64,000 nt of DNA, taken from assembly GCF_001428805.1 (NCBI RefSeq), contig NZ_LMIS01000001.1, positions 186,001 to 250,000 of the forward strand, read 5' to 3'. The stretch comes from Aeromicrobium sp. Root236. GTDB lineage: Bacteria; Actinomycetota; Actinomycetes; Propionibacteriales; Nocardioidaceae. Both the position numbers and the translations under genes were made by a program. Positions 9,363 to 17,778 of the stretch are shown here, one piece after another (within the stretch, counting starts at the first letter, position 1; each line of letters begins with the position of its first letter). Below the pieces are notes generated by a model that saw nothing but the letters and a program-made list of their open reading frames with translations, did not search any database and was not told the DNA's origin.

Positions 9363-9841
9363 GAAGACTTCTGCTCTCTGCCGCCGCGATGCTCCTTGTG
9401 GGTGTCGCGGCAGGTTGCGTGTGGGAGCGGTTGGCCAGCCCGGCCGAGTGGGAGGTCACTCGGACGTCCCTGTCGATGGGCGAGGCCGCGTCCGAGGGCC
9501 AGTTCGCGGTCATCGTCGTGTTCGTCGTGGTCGGGATCGTGGCGTCACTGCTGCTCGGCGGTGTCCTGGCTTGGTCGCTGCGCGACATGGGCTGGGTGAC
9601 CACACCGCTCGTGGTCCTGGCCACGGCCGGCGCCTCGGTGATCGCCTGGCGCGTCGGCGTCCACCTCGGTCCGCCGGACCCCTCGTCGGTCAAGGACGTC
9701 GCGGTCGGTGACCACGTCCCGGCGCGGCTGGCGATCGACGGTCTCGCCCCGTTCCTGGCGTGGCCGGTCTTCGGTCTGGTCGGTCTGATCGGCACGACAC
9801 TGATCGTCACGACGCGCGACGAGCTCGCCCGGACCTACTGA
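9350..9841 (+). CDS. Small membrane protein (DUF2567-like)
   Basis: 163 residues when started at the TTG at 9350, which overlaps the dnaE stop by 13 bases; an ATG at 9389 is an alternative. An N-terminal membrane segment (LLLSAAAMLLVGVAAG) is followed by a short outside loop, a segment near FAVIVVFVVVGIVASLLLGG, a third hydrophobic region, and a C-terminal segment APFLAWPVFGLVGLIGTTLI. The layout resembles the actinobacterial DUF2567 membrane proteins. Function is unknown. It is probably co-transcribed with dnaE. Confidence 0.65.
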   Translation: MPLLRRLLLSAAAMLLVGVAAGCVWERLASPAEWEVTRTSLSMGEAASEGQFAVIVVFVVVGIVASLLLGGVLAWSLRDMGWVTTPLVVLATAGASVIAWRVGVHLGPPDPSSVKDVAVGDHVPARLAIDGLAPFLAWPVFGLVGLIGTTLIVTTRDELARTY

Positions 9842-9851
9842 CCGCGCTGCC

Positions 9852-10343
9852 TCAGCGGGCGATGCGGGCGACGACAGCCTCGGTCAGCAGGATCAGGTCG
9901 CTCGGCTGCAGCTCGGCCTCGAGGCCCCGGCGGCCGCCCGACACGAAGATCGTCGGCCACTGCGCTGCGGTCTTGTCGATCACGGTCCGGTGCTTGCGCT
10001 TCTGGCCCAGCGGTGAGATCCCGCCGATGACGTAGCCCGTCGCCCGCTGCGCCTGTGCCGCATCAGCCATCTGGGCGCGCTTGCCTCCCAGGGCATCGGC
10101 GAGCGCCTTGAGGTCGAGCGAACCCATGACGGGCACGATGCCGACGCACAGCTCGCCGTCGATCTCGGCCATCAACGTCTTGAACACCCGTCCCGGCTCG
10201 ACCCCGAGTGCTGCTGCGGCTTCCATGCCGAACGAGTCGGCACGTGGATCGTGGACGTACGTGTGGGGAGTGAACGGGATGTTGGCGCGATGGAGCGCGA
10301 CGAACGCAGGCGTTGCGTCGGTGGGCTTCTTGTTGGCGGCCAC
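9852..10343 (-). CDS. ybaK: YbaK/EbsC-family Cys-tRNA(Pro) deacylase
   Basis: 163 residues. The YbaK/ProX fold is recognisable from FTPHTYVHDP, FGMEAAAALGVEPGRVFKTLMAEIDGELCVGIVPV (with the conserved catalytic Lys in FKTL), and GYVIGGISPLGQKRKHRTVID. These proteins hydrolyse mischarged Cys-tRNA(Pro) in trans. A GTG at 10343 is taken as start; a TTG directly before it (10346) is possible. It is divergent from hisD and convergent with the dnaE-linked membrane gene. Confidence 0.9.
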   Translation of the reverse strand: MAANKKPTDATPAFVALHRANIPFTPHTYVHDPRADSFGMEAAAALGVEPGRVFKTLMAEIDGELCVGIVPVMGSLDLKALADALGGKRAQMADAAQAQRATGYVIGGISPLGQKRKHRTVIDKTAAQWPTIFVSGGRRGLEAELQPSDLILLTEAVVARIAR

Positions 10344-10364
10344 CAACCCACGGTAGCCCGTCCG

Positions 10365-10377
10365 TAGACTTGGCGTC
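10365..10377 (+). promoter_or_regulatory. Leaderless promoter of hisD
   Basis: TAGACT at 10365-10370 lies exactly 7 nt before the GTG at 10378, so transcription should begin at or next to the start codon. No Shine-Dalgarno sequence is present and there is no room for a histidine attenuator. Confidence 0.7.
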
Positions 10378-11691
10378 GTGATGCGACGTCTCGACCTGCG
10401 AAATCTGGAGCCCGATGCCGACGAGTGGCAATGGGTCTACAGCGCTGCTGTGCCGCGCGCCGAGATGGACGTCGAGCACGCGATGGCCGCGGTGCGGCCG
10501 ATCTGTGAGGACGTGAAGTCGCGCGGTGCCGATGCGGTGCTCGACGCGGGGGAGCGCTTCGATGGCGTACGCCCTGCGCAGCTCCGGGTCCCGGCCGCCG
10601 CGATCAGCCAAGCCCTCGAGTCGCTCGCCCCCGACATCCGGGCGGGCCTCGAGGAGTCGATCCGCCGGCTGCGACAGACCTGCCAGGCAGAGCTCGAGCG
10701 CACGCTCGTCACCGATGTCGCACCGGGCGCGACGGTCGAGCGCCGGATCGTCCCGATGCAGCGCGTCGGCCTCTACGTCCCCGGGGGCCTGGCGCCGCTG
10801 GTCAGCACCGTGATCATGAACGCCGTTCCCGCCCAGGTCGCCGGAGTGCCCGGCATCGCACTCGCGAGCCCGCCCAACGCCGAGTTCGGCGGTTTGCCCC
10901 ACCCGACGATCCTGGCGGCGTGCGGCCTGCTGGGGATCGACGAGGTCTACTCCGCCGGAGGAGCCCAGGCACTGGCCATGTTCGCCTACGGTGCAGGGGA
11001 GTGCCGTCCGGTCAACCTCATCACAGGGCCGGGCAACATCTACGTCGCCGCCGCCAAGCGCTACCTGCAGGGCACGGTCAGCATCGACGCCGAGGCCGGC
11101 CCCACCGAGATCGCGATCATCGCCGATGACACGGCCGACGCGGCGTTCGTCGCGGCCGACCTGATCAGCCAGGCCGAGCACGATCCCATGGCGGCGAGCG
11201 TGCTGATCACCGACAGCGAGCGGCTCGCCGACGCCGTCGACTCGGCGTTGCTCGACCAGATCGGCTCGGCAAAGCACGCCGACCGCATCCGCACGGCGCT
11301 CGAGGGCCAGCAGTCGGCCACCGTGCTCGTGCGCGACGTCGACCAGGCCGTCCAGGTTGCCAACGGCTACGCGGCCGAGCACCTCGAGATCCAGACCGTC
11401 GCCGCCGCGGACGTCGCCACCCGGATCGTCAACGCCGGTGCGGTGTTCGTCGGCTCGCACACGCCGGTGTCACTGGGTGACTACGCCGCCGGCTCCAACC
11501 ACGTCCTGCCCACCGCGGGCTGCGCCTGCCACTCCTCGGGACTCTCGGTGCGGGCGTTCTGCAAGAACATGCACGTCGTCACGTACGACGAGGCGGCGCT
11601 TCGCGAGGTCGGCGATCACGTCGTGACGCTCGCCGAGGCGGAGAACCTGCCGTCGCACGGCGCGGCGGTGTCGATCCGGATGTCCCGCTGA
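10378..11691 (+). CDS. hisD: Histidinol dehydrogenase
   Basis: 437 residues. HisD carries out the last two steps of histidine synthesis, NAD-dependent oxidation of histidinol to histidine. Family blocks: [58 protein letters not shown], the zinc-site QAEHDP, and [12 protein letters not shown] with its catalytic His. The C-terminal [18 protein letters not shown] is also typical. The start is GTG-ATG (10378/10381); the GTG is favoured because TAGACT sits 7 nt upstream. It is first of a tightly coupled hisD-hisC-hisB run: its TGA shares one base with the hisC ATG. Confidence 0.97.
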   Translation: MMRRLDLRNLEPDADEWQWVYSAAVPRAEMDVEHAMAAVRPICEDVKSRGADAVLDAGERFDGVRPAQLRVPAAAISQALESLAPDIRAGLEESIRRLRQTCQAELERTLVTDVAPGATVERRIVPMQRVGLYVPGGLAPLVSTVIMNAVPAQVAGVPGIALASPPNAEFGGLPHPTILAACGLLGIDEVYSAGGAQALAMFAYGAGECRPVNLITGPGNIYVAAAKRYLQGTVSIDAEAGPTEIAIIADDTADAAFVAADLISQAEHDPMAASVLITDSERLADAVDSALLDQIGSAKHADRIRTALEGQQSATVLVRDVDQAVQVANGYAAEHLEIQTVAAADVATRIVNAGAVFVGSHTPVSLGDYAAGSNHVLPTAGCACHSSGLSVRAFCKNMHVVTYDEAALREVGDHVVTLAEAENLPSHGAAVSIRMSR

Positions 11692-12767
11692 TGCCGCTGC
11701 CCGCGTGGGTGCCCATCCGCGACGAGCTCCGCGACGACGAACCGTACGGCGCACCTCAGCTCGACGTCCCGGTGCAGCTCAACACGAACGAGAACCCCTA
11801 CGGTCCCAGCGAGCTCGTCGCCAAGGACATCGGTGACTCGGTGCGTGATGCCGCCCTGTCGCTCAACCGCTATCCCGACCGCGAGGCGACCGCACTGCGC
11901 ACGGCCCTGGCGGCCTACCTGGGCCACGGACTGACCGCGGACCGGGTGTGGGCAGCCAACGGCTCCAACGAGATCATGCAGCAGGTGCTGCAGGCGTTCG
12001 GCGGCCCGGGCCGCACCGCGGTGTCGTTCGCCCCCACGTACTCGATGTATCCGGAGTACGCCCGCAACACCCACACCCGCTGGGTCGCCGGGCGAAGGCG
12101 AGACGACTTCGGCCTCGACGTGGACGCGGCGCTCGAGCTCATCGCGTCCGAACGTCCCGACGTCGTGATCCTCACCTCGCCCAACAACCCGACCGGCACC
12201 GCGCTGGACCCGGCACACACGCGCGCGATCGTCGAGGCGGCGCCCGGCATCGTCGTGGTGGACGAGGCCTACGCGGAGTTCCGGCGCGACGGCACCCCGA
12301 GCGCCCTCGAGCTGCTCGACGAGTTCCCCCGGCTGCTGGTGACCCGCACGATGAGCAAGGCGTTCGCACTGGCCGGTGGCCGGCTCGGCTACGTCGCGGC
12401 GGACGCCGCGATCATCGACGCGCTGCGCATCGTGCGCCTGCCCTATCACCTCTCAGCGGTGAGCCAGGCCGCTGCGACCGCTGCACTGCGGCACGAGGAC
12501 GAGCTGCTGGCGCAGGTCGACGCCCTCCGGGTCACCCGCGACGAGACTGCGACCTGGTTGCGCGAGCAGGGATTCGAGGTCGCGGAGTCCGACGCCAACT
12601 TCATCCTGTTCGGGCGGTTCGACGACCGGCACGCGGTCTGGCAGGGCCTGCTCGACCACGGCGTCCTGATCCGCGAGGTCGGACCCCTAGAATGGCTGCG
12701 CGTGTCGATCGGCACGCCGGACGAGATGACCGCGTTCCGAGACGCACTCCTGGAGGTGACCCGATGA
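11691..12767 (+). CDS. hisC: Histidinol-phosphate aminotransferase
   Basis: 358 residues, class I/II PLP aminotransferase that converts imidazole-acetol phosphate to histidinol phosphate. Recognisable features: [13 protein letters not shown] at the N-terminus, [22 protein letters not shown], and the Schiff-base lysine in [15 protein letters not shown]. The start overlaps the hisD stop (TGATG) and the end overlaps hisB (ATGA), indicating translational coupling. Confidence 0.96.
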   Translation: MPLPAWVPIRDELRDDEPYGAPQLDVPVQLNTNENPYGPSELVAKDIGDSVRDAALSLNRYPDREATALRTALAAYLGHGLTADRVWAANGSNEIMQQVLQAFGGPGRTAVSFAPTYSMYPEYARNTHTRWVAGRRRDDFGLDVDAALELIASERPDVVILTSPNNPTGTALDPAHTRAIVEAAPGIVVVDEAYAEFRRDGTPSALELLDEFPRLLVTRTMSKAFALAGGRLGYVAADAAIIDALRIVRLPYHLSAVSQAAATAALRHEDELLAQVDALRVTRDETATWLREQGFEVAESDANFILFGRFDDRHAVWQGLLDHGVLIREVGPLEWLRVSIGTPDEMTAFRDALLEVTR

Positions 12768-13363
12768 CCCGCACTGCGCGCATCGAGCGAAAGACCTCGG
12801 AGTCGCACGTCGTGGTCGAGATCGACCTCGACGGATCAGGCATCAACGACATCTCGACGGGTGTCGGCTTCTACGACCACATGCTGACGGCGTTCTCGCG
12901 CCACTCGCTGATCGACCTGACGGTCAAGTCCGAAGGCGATCTGCACATCGACGCGCACCACACCGTCGAGGACACCGCGATCTGCCTCGGTGAGGCGATC
13001 CGCGAGGCGCTCGGCGACAAGGTCGGCATCCGGCGCTACGGCGACGCGCTCGTGCCGCTCGACGAGTCGATCGCGCAAGCCGTCGTCGACGTGTCGGGCC
13101 GGCCCTACTTCGTGCACTCCGGCGAGCCGGACCGGCAGATCACCGCGATCATCGGCGGGCAGTACACCGGCGCCCTGACCGCCCACGTCCTCGAGTCGAT
13201 CGCCCACCACGCCGGCATCACGATGCACGTACGCCTGCTGGACGGCCGCGATCCGCACCACATCGCGGAGGCGCAGTTCAAGGCGGTCGCGCGTGCGCTG
13301 CGTGACGCCGTCGCGATCGACCCCCGCGAATCGGGGATCCCGAGCACGAAGGGTGCTCTGTGA
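12764..13363 (+). CDS. hisB: Imidazoleglycerol-phosphate dehydratase
   Basis: 199 residues, the monofunctional HisB dehydratase without the phosphatase domain found in E. coli. Metal-binding histidine blocks are clear: [32 protein letters not shown], and the second repeat [13 protein letters not shown] plus [10 protein letters not shown]. It overlaps hisC by ATGA. Its TGA is in turn overlapped by the GTG of a 21-codon frame (13360-13425), so hisH is not directly coupled to it. Confidence 0.97.
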   Translation: MTRTARIERKTSESHVVVEIDLDGSGINDISTGVGFYDHMLTAFSRHSLIDLTVKSEGDLHIDAHHTVEDTAICLGEAIREALGDKVGIRRYGDALVPLDESIAQAVVDVSGRPYFVHSGEPDRQITAIIGGQYTGALTAHVLESIAHHAGITMHVRLLDGRDPHHIAEAQFKAVARALRDAVAIDPRESGIPSTKGAL

Positions 13364-13425
13364 CCGAGCGCCAGCTGGGGGTCCCCCCGCGAGCTCTGCG
13401 AGCAGGGGGAGGGCACCGGCTGTGA
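13360..13425 (+). CDS. Micro-ORF bridging hisB and hisH
   Basis: A 21-codon frame begins at a GTG that overlaps the hisB stop (GTGA) and ends at a TGA that overlaps the hisH GTG (again GTGA). It is therefore coupled at both ends. Most of its DNA is a GC-rich dyad (13382-13410). The predicted peptide begins [13 protein letters not shown] and has no recognisable domain. It may be the translated footprint of a repeat inserted between two coupled genes. Whether the peptide has a function is unknown. Confidence 0.35.
   Translation: MTERQLGVPPRALRAGGGHRL
13382..13410. repeat. Dyad with internal direct repeat between hisB and hisH
   Basis: TCCCCC (13382-13387) pairs with GGGGGA (13405-13410). Between them lie two copies of GCGAGC (13389-13394 and 13398-13403) separated by TCT. 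The preceding GGGGG (13377-13381) gives an alternative hairpin. It looks like a REP-type or transcript-stabilising element rather than coding sequence. Confidence 0.45.
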
Positions 13426-14060
13426 CGGGTCGGCCCCGCGTTGCGGTGCTGGACTACGGCTCTGGGAACCTCCGCTCGGCAGTACGTGCCGTCGAGCGCG
13501 CCGGGGCCGAGGCCATCCTCACCAGCGACGCGGCCACCGCGATCGAGGCCGACGGGCTGCTCGTGCCCGGCGTCGGCGCCTTCGAGGCCTGCATGCGTGG
13601 GCTCGTGGCGGTCGACGGCGTACGCATCGTGGAGCGCCGCCTGATCGCCAACCGACCGGTGCTCGGCATCTGCGTCGGCATGCAGATCCTGTTCGCCGAG
13701 GGCATCGAGCACGGCGTACGCACGGAGGGCTGCGGCGAGCTGCCCGGCGTCGTCGAGCGGCTCCAGGCGCCGATCGTGCCGCACATGGGCTGGAACACGG
13801 TCGAGCCCGGTGAGGGTTCACGGATGTTCGCCGGCATCGAGGACGAGCGGTTCTACTTCGTGCACTCCTACGGCGTCCGTGACTGGGTGCTCACCCAGCC
13901 ACCGGCGATGCCGGCGCCGGCCGTGACGTGGACCGACTACGCGGGGGACCGCTTCGTCGCGGCCGCCGAGCACGGGCCGTTGTGGGCGACGCAGTTCCAC
14001 CCGGAGAAGTCCGGTGACGCCGGGTCCCAGCTGTTGAAGAACTGGCTCGCGACGCTCTAG
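13422..14060 (+). CDS. hisH: Imidazole glycerol phosphate synthase, glutaminase subunit
   Basis: 212 residues, class I glutamine amidotransferase that feeds ammonia to HisF. It opens with [20 protein letters not shown]. The catalytic Cys is in [14 protein letters not shown] (Val replaces the more usual Leu), the oxyanion region PHMGWN follows, and the His-Glu pair is in [10 protein letters not shown]. The GTG at 13422 is chosen because it has AGGGGGAGGG 10 nt upstream and sits in the GTGA overlap with the micro-ORF. HisF, its partner, lies 3 kb downstream. Confidence 0.96.
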   Translation: MTGRPRVAVLDYGSGNLRSAVRAVERAGAEAILTSDAATAIEADGLLVPGVGAFEACMRGLVAVDGVRIVERRLIANRPVLGICVGMQILFAEGIEHGVRTEGCGELPGVVERLQAPIVPHMGWNTVEPGEGSRMFAGIEDERFYFVHSYGVRDWVLTQPPAMPAPAVTWTDYAGDRFVAAAEHGPLWATQFHPEKSGDAGSQLLKNWLATL

Positions 14061-14080
14061 CGACGCGAGCCCAGGTCAGG

Positions 14081-14689
14081 TCAGCTGGACTTGAGCCACG
14101 TCGTCCAGCTCGCTGACTTGTAGGTCGTCGGCGAGACGCTCTCTTCGAGAAACGTCTGGACGTCGTCGGGGTCCTGCTGAGGCTCGCGAACCACCCAGAC
14201 CTTGACCTTGATCTCCTTGGGCTTGTTGATGCAGCTGCGCGGTACGACGACGTTGATCCATCCGCTCTCGCCTGACCTGGTGGTGAATGTTGCGGAGCAG
14301 AGTCGCTTGAAGTTGCGGTCGTACACCGCGCCCTTGGTCTTTGAGCCGTTGCTCTGGACCCAGTAGCTTGGCCAGGTCTTGGCGCCCCGCACGCGGATGC
14401 CCGCATACGTGAAGGTCTTGTCCGTGGTGAGGTCTGCGAATCGCATCTGGATCGCCACGGATTTCTTGGTGTGCTTGACACGGGCGCTCGTCGCGTCGAT
14501 CCCGGTGGCGATGCTGGTCGGGCCGTCGAGGATCGTGCCGGGGTCAAGGTCGTCGTCGACGCTGTACTGGACGACATCGGCTCGCAGGTCCTTGACCGTG
14601 GTCTCCTGGGCGACAGCCGACGTGGCGACCGCGGATACGAGTGCGGTGGCCACGATGCCGGTGCCGAGAAGCTGGCTGATGATGCGCAT
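14081..14689 (-). CDS. Secreted protein of unknown function
   Basis: 202 residues with a clear Sec signal peptide (MRIISQLLGTGIVATALVSA, cleavage probably after AVA). The mature part looks beta-rich and has two Cys (RLCSATFTTRSGESGW and VVPRSCINKPKE), which may form a disulfide. No family recognised. Similar small exported proteins with an LRADVVQYSV-type opening occur in actinobacteria without known role. AGGA precedes the ATG, and TTAGAGT upstream is a plausible -10. It lies opposite to the his genes, between hisH and priA. Confidence 0.75.
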   Translation of the reverse strand: MRIISQLLGTGIVATALVSAVATSAVAQETTVKDLRADVVQYSVDDDLDPGTILDGPTSIATGIDATSARVKHTKKSVAIQMRFADLTTDKTFTYAGIRVRGAKTWPSYWVQSNGSKTKGAVYDRNFKRLCSATFTTRSGESGWINVVVPRSCINKPKEIKVKVWVVREPQQDPDDVQTFLEESVSPTTYKSASWTTWLKSS

Positions 14690-14811
14690 GGAGATCCTGT
14701 CCTGGTTGATGGGTAGGGGGACTCTAACCCATCGATCAGCCATTTCGGGACTGTTTGTCACAAAAGCGGAGCGCGCCGGTGGCCGAAGGGACGATCCCCG
14801 GCATCCAGCGC

Positions 14812-15513
14812 TCAGATCGCGTCGCGCAGCACCTCGGCGAGCTGCTCGGGCTTGGTGAACTGCGGCCAGTGACTGGTCGGCAGCTCGATGATCGTGACGT
14901 CCTTCATCTTGGGCAGCTCGGCGAAGTAGTCCTCGCCCGCCTCGGTGTAGGTGTCGATCTGCTCCTGCGTGAACGTCGTCGTGATGAGAGTGATCGGCAC
15001 GCCGTAGCGCGCGTCGTCGGACAGCACCTGGGGATCCTGGGCGGCGGCCGCGGGATGCGGCACGGCGCGCTCGCGGAAGTCGGCGAGCTGCGCCTCGGTG
15101 AAGTCGTCGAGGTCGTGCGATCCGTCGGCGCGGAAGACGTCCCACTCCGGCAGCGGGAGGTCCGCACCGTCGGAGGGCAGGTGGGGATTGGTGGGCGTGC
15201 CGTGGGGGAGCGGCCCACTGTCGACGTAGACCGCTCGTGCGACCCGATCGGGGCGCTGGTCGACCGCAGCGTGGATGACCGTGCCGCCGCCGCTGTGCCC
15301 GACGAGCACGACAGGCCCGTCTGCCCGGTCGATCTCGGCGACGACCGCCGCGACGTGCTCGGCGAGGCCGATGCCGGCGCGATCGGTGTCGACCGACTCG
15401 AGGCCGGGGAGCGTGAGCGCGGTGACGTCATGGCCGGCGGCTTCGAGTGCGGGGGAGATGCGGTCCCACGACCATGCACCGAGCCAGAATCCGGGAACGA
15501 GGAGAAGCTTCAT
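14812..15513 (-). CDS. Alpha/beta hydrolase
   Basis: 233 residues, alpha/beta hydrolase of the esterase/salicylate-esterase-like type. VPGFWLGAWSWDRISPALE gives the oxyanion region, VLVGHSGGGTVIHAA the nucleophile elbow (Ser in GHSGG), and ELPTSHWPQFTKPEQLA the C-terminal catalytic His. Substrate is unknown. The start is set at the ATG at 15513: TACGGT (minus strand, 15521-15526) is 7 nt upstream, and an in-frame GTG at 15522 lies inside that promoter element. Divergent from priA. Confidence 0.85.
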   Translation of the reverse strand: MKLLLVPGFWLGAWSWDRISPALEAAGHDVTALTLPGLESVDTDRAGIGLAEHVAAVVAEIDRADGPVVLVGHSGGGTVIHAAVDQRPDRVARAVYVDSGPLPHGTPTNPHLPSDGADLPLPEWDVFRADGSHDLDDFTEAQLADFRERAVPHPAAAAQDPQVLSDDARYGVPITLITTTFTQEQIDTYTEAGEDYFAELPKMKDVTIIELPTSHWPQFTKPEQLAEVLRDAI

Positions 15514-15526
15514 ACCGACCACCGTA
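15514..15526 (-). promoter_or_regulatory. Leaderless promoter of the alpha/beta hydrolase gene
   Basis: TACGGT on the minus strand (15521-15526) followed by 7 nt and the ATG. It decides the start against the upstream GTG. Confidence 0.6.
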
Positions 15527-15544
15527 GGGGCCGACGGCGACAGA

Positions 15545-15557
15545 TACGATCGCCTGC
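15545..15557 (+). promoter_or_regulatory. Leaderless promoter of priA
   Basis: TACGAT at 15545-15550, then 7 nt, then GTG at 15558. It lies about 20 bp from the divergent hydrolase promoter. Confidence 0.65.
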
Positions 15558-16283
15558 GTGACCCTCGAACTCCTCCCCGCCGTCGACGTCGCCGATGGAC
15601 AGGCCGTGCGCCTCGTCCAGGGCGAGCTCGGCAGCGAGACGACCTACGGATCCCCGCTCGACGCAGCCCTGCAGTGGCAGTCCGACGGTGCGGAGTGGAT
15701 CCACCTCGTCGATCTCGACGCCGCGTTCGGCAAGGGTTCCAACCGTGAGCTCCTCGCCGACGTCGTCGACCGGCTCGACGTCAAGGTCGAGCTGTCGGGT
15801 GGCATCCGCGACGACGCCTCGCTCGAGGCGGCACTGGCCACCGGCTGCACCCGCGTCAACCTCGGCACGGCCGCGCTCGAGAACCCGGAGTGGTGCCGCA
15901 AGGTCGTCGGCCAGTACGGCGACCAGATCGCGGTGGGCCTCGACGTGCGCGGCACGACGCTGGCGGCGCGTGGCTGGACGCAGGAGGGTGGAGACCTGTT
16001 CGAGGTGCTGGAACGGCTCGAGCGCGACGGCTGCGCCCGCTACGTCCTCACCGACGTCACCAAGGACGGCACCCTCACCGGGCCCAACCTCGACCTGCTG
16101 CGCCAGGTGTGCGAGATCACCGACAAGCCCGTGGTCGCCTCCGGCGGCGTGTCGAGCCTCGACGACCTCCGCGCGATCGCGTCGCTGACCGGTGTCGGCG
16201 TCGAGGGCGCCATCGTCGGCAAGGCCCTGTACGCCGGCGCGTTCACCCTGCCCGAGGCGCTCGCCGCGGTCGCCCACGCCTGA
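15558..16283 (+). CDS. priA: Phosphoribosyl isomerase A (HisA/TrpF bifunctional)
   Basis: 241 residues, a (beta/alpha)8 barrel. It opens with [20 protein letters not shown], containing the first catalytic Asp. [17 protein letters not shown] holds the first phosphate site, [11 protein letters not shown] the second catalytic Asp, and [13 protein letters not shown] and [12 protein letters not shown] the distal phosphate loop. In actinobacteria PriA isomerises both the histidine intermediate ProFAR and the tryptophan intermediate PRA. The absence of trpF from the trp cluster of this window fits that dual role. The GTG start is preceded by a leaderless -10 element. Confidence 0.93.
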   Translation: MTLELLPAVDVADGQAVRLVQGELGSETTYGSPLDAALQWQSDGAEWIHLVDLDAAFGKGSNRELLADVVDRLDVKVELSGGIRDDASLEAALATGCTRVNLGTAALENPEWCRKVVGQYGDQIAVGLDVRGTTLAARGWTQEGGDLFEVLERLERDGCARYVLTDVTKDGTLTGPNLDLLRQVCEITDKPVVASGGVSSLDDLRAIASLTGVGVEGAIVGKALYAGAFTLPEALAAVAHA

Positions 16284-16299
16284 GGTCCACGAGGCGGAG

Positions 16300-16908
16300 T
16301 CAGCAACCGCTGCGCATGAGCTCCGGACGCTTGCCGTGCGTGACCTCGATGAACGACACCTTCGACGAGTCCTTGATGGTCGACGGTGTCGCGTCACCGA
16401 ACAGGAAGCCGATGTAGTCGTCGCCCGCCGACAGGAACGCGCCGGCCTGGTCGAAGCCTGCCTTGGAGACGGCCGACAGCTCGGGGTATGCCGCCTTGAC
16501 GTCCGCGAGCGTGCTGCCGACGCCGATGCCTTCCTCGGTCTTGGGTCCGACGGCCGTGACGCCGAGCGACCCGATGCTGCCGTCCTCTCGGGTCAGCACG
16601 TCGACGCCCGCGAACTCCTTCTTCCACTGCAGCTCGAACGTGCAGCCCTCGACGCCCTTGACGTCCGCGTCGAAGAGTCCGGTGGCGACGGCCTCGTCCT
16701 TCGTGATGCCGGCATTCACGGGGCCGATCGCTCCGGGCTTGATGACCAGGTCGCTGGAGCTGCCGGGCGCCTCCGGCGTCGCCTGTGTGGGTGTCGGGGT
16801 TGCCGTGGTCTGCTCGACGGTGAAGTCCGTGTCGCCGTTCGGGGGTTCGCTGCCGCAGGCAGACGTGAACAGGACGAGCACCGCGACGGTGCCGAGCATG
16901 CGTTTCAT
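16300..16908 (-). CDS. Secreted lipoprotein, unknown function
   Basis: 202 residues. A lipoprotein signal (MKRMLGTVAVLVLFTSACGS) has a lipobox ending T-S-A-C, then a Thr/Pro-rich linker (about residues 30-50) and a globular domain. That domain includes GPVNAGITKDEAVATGLFD and VEGCTFELQW, and a C-terminal Cys closes the chain. It resembles actinobacterial envelope lipoproteins with an AGIT-KDEAV motif, whose role is unknown. GGAGGA precedes the ATG. It lies on the opposite strand between priA and hisF. Confidence 0.82.
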   Translation of the reverse strand: MKRMLGTVAVLVLFTSACGSEPPNGDTDFTVEQTTATPTPTQATPEAPGSSSDLVIKPGAIGPVNAGITKDEAVATGLFDADVKGVEGCTFELQWKKEFAGVDVLTREDGSIGSLGVTAVGPKTEEGIGVGSTLADVKAAYPELSAVSKAGFDQAGAFLSAGDDYIGFLFGDATPSTIKDSSKVSFIEVTHGKRPELMRSGC

Positions 16909-17004
16909 GGAGGTCCTCCGACCGGCCAGGTTGTCTCGACCGTAGTGGGTACGGTCGCCGGTTGGCGGGATTTCCCCGAGGGATGAGACGTCCGTGCCGA
17001 GGGA

Positions 17005-17016
17005 TAGGCTCGTCCG
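17005..17016 (+). promoter_or_regulatory. Leaderless promoter of hisF
   Basis: TAGGCT at 17005-17010 is separated by 6 nt from the GTG at 17017. No Shine-Dalgarno is present. Confidence 0.7.
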
Positions 17017-17778
17017 GTGAGCCTCGCCGTACGTGTCATCCCGTGCCTGGACGTCGACAACGGCAGGGTCGTCAAGGGCGTCAACTTCGTCAACCTGCGC
17101 GATGCCGGCGACCCGGTCGAGATGGCCAAGGTCTATGACGCCGAGGGCGCCGACGAGCTCACGTTCCTCGACATCACGGCGTCGTCCGACAGCCGTGACA
17201 CGACGTTCGACGTCGTGGGCCGCACCGCCGACCAGGTGTTCATCCCCCTGACCGTCGGCGGCGGAGTCCGTACGCCCGAGGACGTCGACCGGCTCCTGCG
17301 GGCGGGAGCGGACAAGGTCGGAATCAACACCGCAGCCATCGCGCGGCCCGAGGTCATCGCCGAGATCGCCCACCGGTTCGGCAACCAGGTCCTGGTCCTG
17401 AGCGTCGACGCGCGCCGCAGCCCGGATCAGCCGAGCGGGTTCGAGGTGACGACGCACGGGGGTCGTACGTCGGCGGGTCTCGACGCCGTCGAGTGGGCGC
17501 GCACCGCCACCGAGCTGGGTGCCGGAGAGATCCTGCTCAACTCGATGGACGCCGACGGCACCAAGGACGGCTTCGACCTGGAAATGATTCGGGCGGTCCG
17601 TGGCGTTACACAAGTGCCACTCATCGCGAGTGGTGGCGCCGGACGGCTCGAGCACTTCCCAGCGGCCGTCGATGCCGGCGCCGACGCAGTGCTCGCCGCG
17701 AGCGTGTTCCACTTCGGCGACATGACCATCGGACAGGTGAAAGAGACGTTGCGAGCTGCAGGACACTGTGTCCGATAG
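17017..17778 (+). CDS. hisF: Imidazole glycerol phosphate synthase, cyclase subunit
   Basis: 253 residues, HisF (beta/alpha)8 barrel. [20 protein letters not shown] carries the catalytic Asp11 equivalent, and VLSVDAR carries the second Asp. [26 protein letters not shown] and [13 protein letters not shown] are the phosphate-binding loops. It works with HisH to form IGP and AICAR. It has its own leaderless promoter. Its last 11 bases overlap the start of an ABC exporter gene, so transcription continues into that pair. Confidence 0.97.
   Translation: MSLAVRVIPCLDVDNGRVVKGVNFVNLRDAGDPVEMAKVYDAEGADELTFLDITASSDSRDTTFDVVGRTADQVFIPLTVGGGVRTPEDVDRLLRAGADKVGINTAAIARPEVIAEIAHRFGNQVLVLSVDARRSPDQPSGFEVTTHGGRTSAGLDAVEWARTATELGAGEILLNSMDADGTKDGFDLEMIRAVRGVTQVPLIASGGAGRLEHFPAAVDAGADAVLAASVFHFGDMTIGQVKETLRAAGHCVR

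Noticed and set aside
10344..10377. Histidine attenuator ahead of hisD
   Set aside because: The gap is 34 bp and the predicted transcript starts at the GTG, so there is no leader RNA.
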